A DNA stretch of 27,851 bases from a virus. Positions 1 through 8,000 of the stretch are shown piece by piece. A program made the position numbers and the translations under genes. The notes beneath the pieces are model-generated. The model saw only the letters and a program-made list of their open reading frames with translations, did not search any database and was not told the DNA's origin. The first letter of the stretch is position 1, and each line of letters starts with the position of its first letter. The DNA lies in IMG/VR virus record IMGVR_UViG_3300020157_000012, positions 1 through 27,851 of that record. The stretch is one strand, 5' to 3'.

Positions 1-145
1 CCCCTTTAACAGTAGAATCAACCGAATGACCGCACTTCACACAAGTAACGTCCACCCAGTATTCTTCTAAAGAGTAATACTCATCACCAAGACCTTTTAA
101 ACCGCCACACTTCTTGCAAATCAATTTAAAAGGAGGTTGCTTCAT
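1..145 (-). CDS. Small zinc-ribbon protein, truncated by window edge
   Basis: The ATG at 145-143 overlaps the holin stop codon as TAATG, which suggests translational coupling. The frame stays open to the left edge, so the C-terminus is missing; 48 residues are visible. Two CxxC knuckles, CKKCGG (residues 10-15) and CVKCGH (residues 35-40), about 22 residues apart, form a classic four-cysteine zinc ribbon. There is no membrane segment. The function is unknown: small zinc ribbons in phages may be transcription regulators or structural folds, and nothing here separates these. The gene belongs to the same minus-strand run as the holin. Confidence 0.65.
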   Translation of the reverse strand, partial: MKQPPFKLICKKCGGLKGLGDEYYSLEEYWVDVTCVKCGHSVDSTVKG

Positions 146-357
146 TAGATACTAGGTACGCTAGAAGCAGAATCGGGGTTACCGATTTTCGATGCAAGTG
201 CACCCTTAATAACGCTAATGCCAGCAGCAACAGCAGCAATAGCCCCAGCCTTAGCCGCAGCAGAACCGCCAACACCACCAACAGCATACACAGCAACAAA
301 AGCCTGCAACGCCGTCCAAAACGCTCTTTCAATAATATCTTTAGTCAATACGCTCAT
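145..357 (-). CDS. Holin, r1t-like
   Basis: This 70-aa protein probably forms the inner-membrane lesion that times lysis. The N-terminus (DIIERAFWTALQAF) is followed by a hydrophobic segment at about residues 15-34 and a second Ala/Ile-rich segment at about 36-53. The polar tail contains SKIGNPDSAS, which closely resembles the conserved C-terminus of r1t-family holins in phages of Actinobacteria. The length is normal for the family. A strong Shine-Dalgarno sequence (AGGAGA) lies about 6 bases before the ATG. It follows the metallophosphoesterase gene after 9 bases and overlaps the zinc-ribbon start. Its lysin partner is not adjacent: the only lysin in the window is at 24031-24984. Confidence 0.8.
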   Translation of the reverse strand: MSVLTKDIIERAFWTALQAFVAVYAVGGVGGSAAAKAGAIAAVAAGISVIKGALASKIGNPDSASSVPSI

Positions 358-366
358 AATTTTCTC

Positions 367-1554
367 CTATAACCAACAGGTATATTCACCTGTTACAATT
401 CCCTTTTCGGGATGTACGAACACCAACTGCTGAGAAGGGCGACCTATCGCCGCTAAAGCTTCAATAGCATAAGTGTTCGTAGACTCAGGACTACCAGAAA
501 TTCTTAACTGGATAGTGTTAAACGTCATCTTCGTTGGTGTATGAAAATGACCAATATAAATATCGTCAAAATCTTCATCAATAGCGCCAACCTTCCAACC
601 ATATGCTTTCTTCTGGAAAGCATAGAAAGTTGACAAACTACCAAACTGATCACCATGACAAAGCAAAGCCTTATAATTACCGATCTTTGGGATGGCGTAC
701 CAATTACGCTCACCACGACCGTCAGGGATATTGAAAGAGATACGAGGCTCCTTCTCAAACATCAAACTGACAACACGATACAACATACGATCAGCATTAG
801 TTTCAGGATCATGATCCCTACGACCACGACCACCAATAGCACCATGATTACCAATGATGCCAGTAAAAACTACTTCATCAAAATGTTCTAACATCTTGTT
901 AAGAAAGTTCTTAATAATACGAGGCCCATCAACAGTAACCTGCCTATAAATACCGCCATCAATTAAAAATGATTGACCGGGGAAAATAAGCTCACCCTCA
1001 ACAATATCACCCAAAGCCCAAACATGAAGCTTATTAACAGGATGATCAGCACGCTGAATATTTGTTAACTCAATAACTTTTTCAGCATACAACTCAATCC
1101 TTTGCTCACAAACCAAAGAGTTATAATCAGGAGTAATCTTTGCCAACTGCCAATCGGCAAGAATAGCAACAGCGACTTCCTCACTAGAACCATCCTTAGC
1201 CGTAGCCTTAGAAAAAGACACACCATCGCTCTTACGCTTAATAGGCTGATAATTATCTAAATCAATCCCATCCTTAACAGCACGGTAAACAGCGCTTGTA
1301 AGCTCGTCCTGCTTCGTTTTAAGCTTCTCATACTCAGAAAGCAGTTTAGAGTACGCAACTCTCAAATCTTGATTTGAAGCGATAACTTCGCCACCAACAT
1401 CAGAATCGGGGATAGCTACGATACCATTATCCTTGCGAAATCTGCACAGACCCAAACTATCAATGGACTTACGACAAGTTGGATGAGCATACTTTTGGTT
1501 CGGTGAATTGGGATCGAACTCAAGTTCGCAATTCGCACCTTCACATTGCTTCAT
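367..1554 (-). CDS. Metallophosphoesterase with N-terminal Cys/His motif
   Basis: This 395-aa protein carries calcineurin-like phosphoesterase motifs in order: LADWQ (D134), GD (182-183), GNH (235-237), the CHGD histidine (H300) and GHFH (335-338). The family binds two metal ions and hydrolyses phosphomono- or phosphodiesters. The first motif is D-W-Q rather than the usual D-x-H, so one metal ligand may be altered. Residues 4-27 hold C4, C9, H24 and C27, a possible small zinc site beside an NSPNQKY segment. Residues about 61-92 look helical or coiled-coil. The start is clear: AGGAG lies 5 bases before the ATG. It sits between the HNH gene and the holin. The substrate is unknown; DNA processing or nucleotide metabolism are possible, and a virion role cannot be excluded. 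Confidence 0.78.
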   Translation of the reverse strand: MKQCEGANCELEFDPNSPNQKYAHPTCRKSIDSLGLCRFRKDNGIVAIPDSDVGGEVIASNQDLRVAYSKLLSEYEKLKTKQDELTSAVYRAVKDGIDLDNYQPIKRKSDGVSFSKATAKDGSSEEVAVAILADWQLAKITPDYNSLVCEQRIELYAEKVIELTNIQRADHPVNKLHVWALGDIVEGELIFPGQSFLIDGGIYRQVTVDGPRIIKNFLNKMLEHFDEVVFTGIIGNHGAIGGRGRRDHDPETNADRMLYRVVSLMFEKEPRISFNIPDGRGERNWYAIPKIGNYKALLCHGDQFGSLSTFYAFQKKAYGWKVGAIDEDFDDIYIGHFHTPTKMTFNTIQLRISGSPESTNTYAIEALAAIGRPSQQLVFVHPEKGIVTGEYTCWL

Positions 1555-1678
1555 GTATCTCCTAAAATAATTTTAAAAATGAAATCGCAGTATCAACAAA
1601 AAAACAACAAAACAAACAATGTCAATTAAAAAACGATATCAAATACAAAAGACATAGTACCACACCGAACCGACCGCA

Positions 1679-2122
1679 TCACTCGTTATAAGAGATATTA
1701 GAAAAATTCTTCTTCTTACGGTAATCCCTCTTCAAGGTATGAGGCTTCACGTTGCGAGCGTTCTCACGCATCTTGTCTCGTTGCTTCATATCGGTTCTAC
1801 GACCTTCCATATGAATAGCACTATGTTCTTTAGGCATACAAAGATAAAAATTTTCTATCCTATTGTCAGTCTTAATTTCATTAATATGATGAACAGTTTC
1901 CCAATGTTTAAGATACCGATCAAGATACTTTTCCATAACAAGCCTATGCTCATAAACATAACCCTTAATATTGCGAGGATGATCAGGCAACAAAACTCTC
2001 ACATAGCCTTTATCATCAATATATTTGCCACCAGCAAAATTGGGGTTGCTAGCACCAACGTTGTTCTTAGGTGTCCATTTAATATCTTTACGCTTAGAGG
2101 CAAGTTCCTTATCGGAAGCCAT
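1679..2122 (-). CDS. HNH endonuclease, free-standing homing type
   Basis: This 147-aa protein has an HNH nuclease core: YEHRLVMEKYL, then TVHHINEIKTDNRIENFYL (residues 76-94), with H78/H79 and N87 as likely catalytic or metal residues, followed by H100 and H104. The leader 'NPNFAGGKYIDDKGYV' is common in phage HNH_3-type homing nucleases. I chose the ATG at 2122, two bases after the preceding stop; an upstream in-frame start at 2191 would overlap the neighbouring gene by 67 bases. The Shine-Dalgarno sequence is weak (GGCGG). The gene interrupts the tail-to-lysis gene run, which is typical of mobile free-standing HNH genes. Its cleavage target is unknown. Confidence 0.85.
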   Translation of the reverse strand: MASDKELASKRKDIKWTPKNNVGASNPNFAGGKYIDDKGYVRVLLPDHPRNIKGYVYEHRLVMEKYLDRYLKHWETVHHINEIKTDNRIENFYLCMPKEHSAIHMEGRRTDMKQRDKMRENARNVKPHTLKRDYRKKKNFSNISYNE

Positions 2123-2124
2123 TA

Positions 2125-2802
2125 TCAAACGCCGCCAGCATCTTCCACAGAGAACTGAATTGGACTTGTAACCCCAGCGTCTACTCGCCAACCCGTAGCA
2201 TTATTACTACTTGAACCAACAGTTCTAGCAACACTAGCAAAAAAACTTTGATTAATAACGGCTGTAGTCGTAGACTTAACAATTGAAAAAGTACCACCAC
2301 CAATTTTAGTAGGATAAGTGGTTGTTTTTAAGGCTGCATTAGTAATAACAGGAGCAGCACTAGCAACATTAATATAAGTATAAGGAGGAGGAGAAGCATC
2401 CCATGATCCAAGAAGCAACTTGCCGCTATCAGCAATATTAGCACCCGAATATACACTTAAAGTATATTTAGCGTCTTCTCCACCAGCAGCCAAAATAGCG
2501 ATAGATGGAATATTAAGATTAACTTTATAATAACGATTAGCACTTATACTCACTCTACGATCAGAACCACCAGTAGTAGAATCATCACGAAGATAAATTA
2601 TTTCATGCTCAGCAAAATCAGTATACCCCGGAGTTGTATTTGGAACAGCCGAAGTAACTTCATTAAGTCTAATAACGCCAGTAGCTTTATCGTCAACAAC
2701 ATCTTTAACTTGTTCTATATTAGTGGACATTTGAGCTAAACGAGTACCAGTTAAAGGAGTACCATCAGTCCAAGAAACAAAAAGATAATTTTCATAAGCC
2801 AT
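2125..2802 (-). CDS. Minor tail / virion structural protein
   Basis: This 225-aa protein begins MAYENYLFVSWTDGTPLTG, followed by LAQMSTNIEQVKD, a leader seen in small tail-tip proteins of actinobacterial siphoviruses. The rest is Ser/Thr/Gly-rich and predicted beta, with no membrane segment or catalytic motif, which fits a trimeric or jelly-roll fibre tip. It follows the S74 fibre and an unknown gene, so tail fibre or receptor binding is the best guess. A TATAAT box ends 7 bases before the ATG, and GAGG lies 12 bases before it, too far for an ideal Shine-Dalgarno site. The exact role is not established. Confidence 0.6.
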   Translation of the reverse strand: MAYENYLFVSWTDGTPLTGTRLAQMSTNIEQVKDVVDDKATGVIRLNEVTSAVPNTTPGYTDFAEHEIIYLRDDSTTGGSDRRVSISANRYYKVNLNIPSIAILAAGGEDAKYTLSVYSGANIADSGKLLLGSWDASPPPYTYINVASAAPVITNAALKTTTYPTKIGGGTFSIVKSTTTAVINQSFFASVARTVGSSSNNATGWRVDAGVTSPIQFSVEDAGGV

Positions 2803-2808
2803 AAATCA

Positions 2809-2816
2809 ATTATACC
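2809..2816 (-). promoter_or_regulatory. Candidate -10 box (GGTATAAT)
   Basis: On the minus strand a perfect TATAAT (2814-2809) sits in a 28-base gap. Counting 7 bases from it puts the transcript start on the A of the ATG at 2802, which would make a leaderless mRNA. No convincing -35 is visible. The same nine bases, GGTATAATT, precede the Cys-rich gene at 23976. This is suggestive only. Confidence 0.3.
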
Positions 2817-2830
2817 TCAAAATAACAAAA

Positions 2831-3583
2831 TTACATAGACCTGATAGGGCCACGGTAAGGGTAATTTAACATAATTTCAGTAATCCAATCATCAAAAAGA
2901 GGAGGAATATTAGGGATACCTTCAGGGCGTTGAGTAGCATTCTCATTACCACGAATATACATAGCCACATGGCTATCAGGATACTGCTCAATAAGTTCAG
3001 CCTTAACATCATCAGGCATAGCTAACTTTTCTAAAATACAAGTACAAATAAGCGCAGCCTGCTCGGTATTATTAAAAGGCTCCTTAGCAACTTCAGCCCA
3101 CTCAATAATAAGCTTAAAAAGTTCACCAAGAGTACGAGCACATCTTTGAGGCCAAATAGGGATAAGAGCATCTTCAATATGAGTTGCATCAACATACTCA
3201 TGCGGTGGAGTAAAGCCCTTATCCAAAGCTTCTTGTTGCCACGATGGCAAAGTATCATATGTTCTTTGCATCATCTCTAGTTTTGTCTCTTGCCCCTCTC
3301 CATAAATAATATAAAAATCTGGAGAATGATCAATAATAGGTTTTACATATTTAATATTGCTATACGACTTCAAAGGAAGCGGTAGAGCATACGGAGTTTG
3401 GCCTGTCCAAGTAAAAGCAATAGGGCCAACCGCTCCCTCATCACACCGGCCATCAGCTTGCTGGTGCGGATCTATATGAGCAGCGCCAGTGAAAACAAAA
3501 AGTCCTACACCGTCAGTATCACCAATAATTTTATCGAAGTACCCTAAAGTATTTTTAGAACTACCATAATCTTTAAGCGCCAT
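2831..3583 (-). CDS. Hypothetical protein in tail fibre cluster
   Basis: I do not recognise this 250-aa protein. The N-terminal half (MALKDYGSSKNTLGYFDKIIGDTDG...) contains a 'HIDPHQQADGRCDEG' segment. The middle is acidic and aromatic (SPDFYIIYGEGQETK). Residues about 140-215 look helical, with C150, C181 and C183. The C-terminus is Pro-rich (RPEGIPNIPPLF). There is no signal peptide or membrane segment. The start is well supported: GGGAGG lies about 5 bases before the ATG, inside the end of the S74 gene, which stops one base upstream. The tight coupling suggests co-production with the fibre; a fibre accessory, chaperone or tail-tip component are guesses. Confidence 0.6.
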   Translation of the reverse strand: MALKDYGSSKNTLGYFDKIIGDTDGVGLFVFTGAAHIDPHQQADGRCDEGAVGPIAFTWTGQTPYALPLPLKSYSNIKYVKPIIDHSPDFYIIYGEGQETKLEMMQRTYDTLPSWQQEALDKGFTPPHEYVDATHIEDALIPIWPQRCARTLGELFKLIIEWAEVAKEPFNNTEQAALICTCILEKLAMPDDVKAELIEQYPDSHVAMYIRGNENATQRPEGIPNIPPLFDDWITEIMLNYPYRGPIRSM

Positions 3584-3584
3584 A

Positions 3585-5093
3585 TCAGCCTCCCACTAGC
3601 CCTTCCAAAGCAATGATCCTTGCTTCCAAACTTTCAATATTTTCAATCAGTTCTTTCACAGCACCCACTGTAACACTAATTATAGCATTCGGATCAAACA
3701 TAGAAACAGTAAAGTTAATAGGATCACTAAATTTTTGCTCCGGTGAATCATTTGAGTCACCTATGTAATCATATACAACTAAACCTTTATGAACTTCTTC
3801 TAATTCCTCAACAATAAAACCAAATTTTGGATCTGAATCTTTTAAAAATTTAACCCAATCAGGTTCCAAAGCATTATATCTCCATTTGTAAGTAACAGGA
3901 TTAATTTGTTTAATCATGTTAACACTATTGGTTAAAGATTCAATATTATATTTCTGGTGCCGCCTAGACGAAACCCTAGAAATAATACCATTTGTATCTA
4001 TAACAACACCAGTACCTGCACTAATAGGTAAATTGGCCTTAATAGCTGTCGTACCGCCAGAAGAAGGACCAATAGTAAAGTTAGTTACTGCATCAAAAAC
4101 ATAAGAGTTTGCAATACTAAAAACCAATTTACGATCACTAGCAACATTGCTAGGAGTCATAGCAGTAACATTAGTAGAATTACTAGTAAAAACTAGTTGT
4201 CCTGTATTCGACATAACAACGCCTTCAGTACTTTTAGAACCACTGACAAACCCCGTAGATGTAAAAGCAACAGTTCCTGTACCAAATTGAGTTGTCCCAA
4301 CAGTAATACCAGAAATATTTCCATCCAAAGAAGTCATATAGCCAGTACTATTAGCAGAAAAAGTTGTACCGCTCGCTACCCTAGCATTGTTAACATTACC
4401 ACCAGTAATAGAACTATTTGTTAAAGTAGCAATACCAGTTATACCAGATACAACAGTAGAAAAAGTTCCAGAAGAACGAAAATCACCGTTAGACCACAAA
4501 GTTGTATTGCCAGAAGAAATGCTAGTAGCAGTAATATTCCAACCACCAATGTTTCCAGCATTAGCAGCAATAGTCCCCCTAAACGTAGCACCAGAGAACT
4601 CTGCGGCACCAGTATTAGAAATACTCCAACCAGCAGACCCGGCAACATAATTATTGCTTTTAATAACATTATTAACCAAAATAAGATTAGTGACTAACTC
4701 ATCAGCAGTTATTGTATTAGAAGCAATTTGATCCGCAGTAAGAGTATTAGCAGCAACCTCATTCGCAGTAATAGTATTAGCAACAATCTTATCCGCAGTA
4801 ATTTCTCTAGCACCAATAGTTCTACCAGTAACAGTATTCTCAGCAAGAACAATGCCAGCAGGAGCTAAAATCTGAGAAGAAATAAGATTAGCAATATACC
4901 CATTAAACCGAATCTTATTAAGATTTCTGGAAGCCTCCCTAGCAGAATCGCCATTAGGAGTATTAATACCAGTACCAAAATCAAAAATACTATAACTAGC
5001 AGTATTTATTTCAGAAGAATTAACACCATCATGGCTATGACCACCAAATTTAAAAAATGTTACCCCTGTTTCAGGAATCCCAGATGAAGACAT
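3585..5093 (-). CDS. Tail fibre with C-terminal S74 intramolecular chaperone
   Basis: This is a 502-aa fibre. The N-terminus (FFKFGGHSHDGVNSSEIN, residues 13-30) is a common tail-attachment leader. Residues 97-136 are four 10-residue repeats of the type ITADxIxxNT, typical of trimeric fibre shafts. A Ser/Thr/Gly beta region follows. From residue 375 the segment SSRRHQKYNIESL, then VTYKWR and GFIVEEL, marks a peptidase S74 (endosialidase-type) chaperone domain. In this family the fibre trimerises with its help and a Ser/Lys pair then cleaves it off; S375 or S376 and K381 are candidates. The last 25 residues form a coiled coil (ELIENIESLEARIIALEGL). The ATG at 5093 overlaps the hub stop (TAATG) and follows a purine-rich AAGGAAGGTGG; a start at 5165 is unlikely. 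Confidence 0.85.
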   Translation of the reverse strand: MSSSGIPETGVTFFKFGGHSHDGVNSSEINTASYSIFDFGTGINTPNGDSAREASRNLNKIRFNGYIANLISSQILAPAGIVLAENTVTGRTIGAREITADKIVANTITANEVAANTLTADQIASNTITADELVTNLILVNNVIKSNNYVAGSAGWSISNTGAAEFSGATFRGTIAANAGNIGGWNITATSISSGNTTLWSNGDFRSSGTFSTVVSGITGIATLTNSSITGGNVNNARVASGTTFSANSTGYMTSLDGNISGITVGTTQFGTGTVAFTSTGFVSGSKSTEGVVMSNTGQLVFTSNSTNVTAMTPSNVASDRKLVFSIANSYVFDAVTNFTIGPSSGGTTAIKANLPISAGTGVVIDTNGIISRVSSRRHQKYNIESLTNSVNMIKQINPVTYKWRYNALEPDWVKFLKDSDPKFGFIVEELEEVHKGLVVYDYIGDSNDSPEQKFSDPINFTVSMFDPNAIISVTVGAVKELIENIESLEARIIALEGLVGG

Positions 5094-8000
5094 TACACCA
5101 CCTTCCTTAACTCTAACTGCTGAGAATACGATCCACCCATAGTGACATTTATAGAAGAAACCCAAAAATCAGAATTAACAACATCAAACTGATCCAAAGA
5201 AGTAATACGAATCCTATCACCAACTTGAATCTTGGGAGTTAAAACAGTATTCATAGACATAAGCGGAATAGGCTCAGAAAGCTTAGAAATAATAAAAGAA
5301 GCTAACTCCTGAGCTTGAGCCACATCACTAATAAATGGACTATCAATAACAACTTCCTTCAACCCAAACTTCCTACGATTCTCACTATTAACAGCTTTCT
5401 GTTCCTGAATTTGAGTTTTATTCTGACTTATCTGAACAGGAATCCCAGCAATAGACAAATAAGAAACTTTCTTAGTTAAAGGATTCGTACCCTCAGCAAA
5501 CACAACACTATTAGCATTAACAGTATTAGAAGCAGAAATAACTAAATTAGCTTTATAAGGAGAAGTTTGCCAAGTAAAAATATCTATCTCATTAGGATCT
5601 TCAAAAAGAATACCAGTAATAAAAGGACTCTTAATAGACAAAACAGGATGCTTATCATACTCAAAATTAAACCACAACACTTCACGAATTTTAGAACCAG
5701 AAGTATGAGCAGAAGCAGTCGTATTCAACACACCACGCTCGACCCCAGTAAACGAATTCTGTGTGATACCAGAATACTTCATGATTTCTTTATCAATAAC
5801 AAAATACCCCGCCTTGGCAAAAGGAACAATATCAAAACTACTAGCCAAAACAGTATTAGAAGAACTATCCAAAGAAGAAGTCAAAGAGACAACACCCAGA
5901 GTTGAAGGAGAAGGCGCACGCCAAATAGATTGAGTATCAATCATATTAGAAGAAGTGCCAGAAACCTTAACAACAACACTATTAACTTGCAAAGGGGTCT
6001 TTATATCACTATCAATAATGAAACTACTATCAGCAAAAGATTGTTGAATATTAGCATGCTGAGCAATGGTTGGTTCAAAATACGCATAATAATGTTCATA
6101 AACAACATTCTCATTTTCATCAATATAAATACGACCAAGATCAGCAAAAGAAATATTTTGCATAGTCTGAAAAACAGACTCATTAAACCCATACAAAAAT
6201 GGATACCTACGAACCTCTTTAATCTGTGTTTCCCTATACCTATCCAAAGCGTCAGAAGCACTCAAAGTTATAGAATAAATATTAAGTTCATCAAGATTCA
6301 AATTAATACCATTAGCAGAAACAGAAGAAGTAGGTTTAGTAACCCCAGTACCAGAAACAAACCCAGCGCCACGACCACCAATAGTCAAATCATTAGCACC
6401 CCAAACAGGAGTAGTAGCAGTCACTAAAGACGCAGACGCATTTAAAACACCATCAACATAATAATATATAGTATTAGTAAAAGTATTATATGTAGCAATA
6501 ACATGATTCCAACCAGTCGCATCAGGCATAGCAATAGCGCTAGTAGCAGTAATTGTAGTACCAGCAGAAGTTTTAATTCTAAACCCATGATTAGTAGAAG
6601 CTACATAAAAAAACTCAAATCCAGTAGTAGAAGAAGCATTAGACCAATTACTTACATACTCACCAGAACCACCCAATACACCGCTAGGAGACTTAAAAAG
6701 AACCTCAACAGACCAATCAGTTGAAGGATAAGCAGTAGACAAACTAGCATTCCAAGAAGAATGATAAGGAATTCTTACAAAAGAGTTAACAGCACCAGTG
6801 CTAACAGTATTAGAAATAACAATACTACTATCCAACGTATCCCATGCAATAGAAGCAGGACTTCTAAATGCGACATAGGGGCTAGGCACAGCGGCATTCT
6901 GATTAACATTACGGCCAGAACTACCCACTGCAATAGAAGGATCACGACTACCAATACCATCATTCAAAATATTAGTTAAAAGCTCAGAAGACCCAATAAC
7001 AACCCTAGCCGCACCCGTAGACAAAACCAATGGAAACCCAGCATAAGCCCCAGTCACATAAGAATATGTGTGGAAGAATTCCAATCTGATCTTATAAGGA
7101 TTGCCAGCAACAAAATTATAAGTACCAAAAGCATACTTAGCAGAAGTAAATGTATTCCATGCGTCAATAACAAGATTATCATCTATGTATAAACGAACCC
7201 CGCCATAATTAAAAGACACACCAATTTCATAAAGAGAATTAGTGGTAGTAGGAATATAATATCCATCCATAACCCCATTATAAAAACCTTTAGTCATAGT
7301 TGTGACAGTTAAAGAAGGATCAAAAGAAGAACCCAAAGATGCTGTAGCAAAGTTAGCAACATACTGAGGTGTAACAGAACCAGACAACCCCAAAGCCCTA
7401 TCAAGATCAGTCAACTGCTTATCATAAGCATCAATCTGCAAATCTTTAACCGTACTTTCAAACCCCACAGAAGGCTGAAAGATCCGCACACGCACACCCT
7501 GATACGGGTAAAGAGAAGCAGTGTTCTTAGATTGATCATCACACCTCAACTGAAGAATGGAACCCTTAGACCCAGCACTATCAGAGAAACGAACCAAACT
7601 TTTCATCTTATTCCTAGGAAAATTACCAACATACAACAAATTTTTCAAAGCATCAGGAACAGTAGAATCCTGAACAAAAAACCCACGATCAAGCATCTTA
7701 TCATTTAAAAACTTAAATTTGTCGTTAATATTGATATCAACATTCATACCATTAGTAGTGCTAGAAATATCTTCAATATAAAAAGTACCAACATTAACAT
7801 ATTCAAAAGTATCAAAAGTTACAGTCGCCCCAATCGAATGAGCAACAGCGTCAGTTTTGGCATACCCACGCTGCTGAATATCTAGCTGACCATCAGAAAC
7901 TTTTTTCTTAATAAGAATTTTTTCCTCAAGATTAGTTCCCTTATCAACAGTAACAACATAATAATTAGATTCCAGATTAGTAACACCAGTATCGCCAAGA

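Noticed and set aside
1589-1625. Promoter in the gap before the metallophosphoesterase (TTGACA at 1625-1620)
   Set aside because: The -35 is perfect, but the nearest -10-like hexamers (TTGATA, GATACT) lie 23-25 bases away, outside the normal spacing, in a T-rich tract where matches arise by chance.
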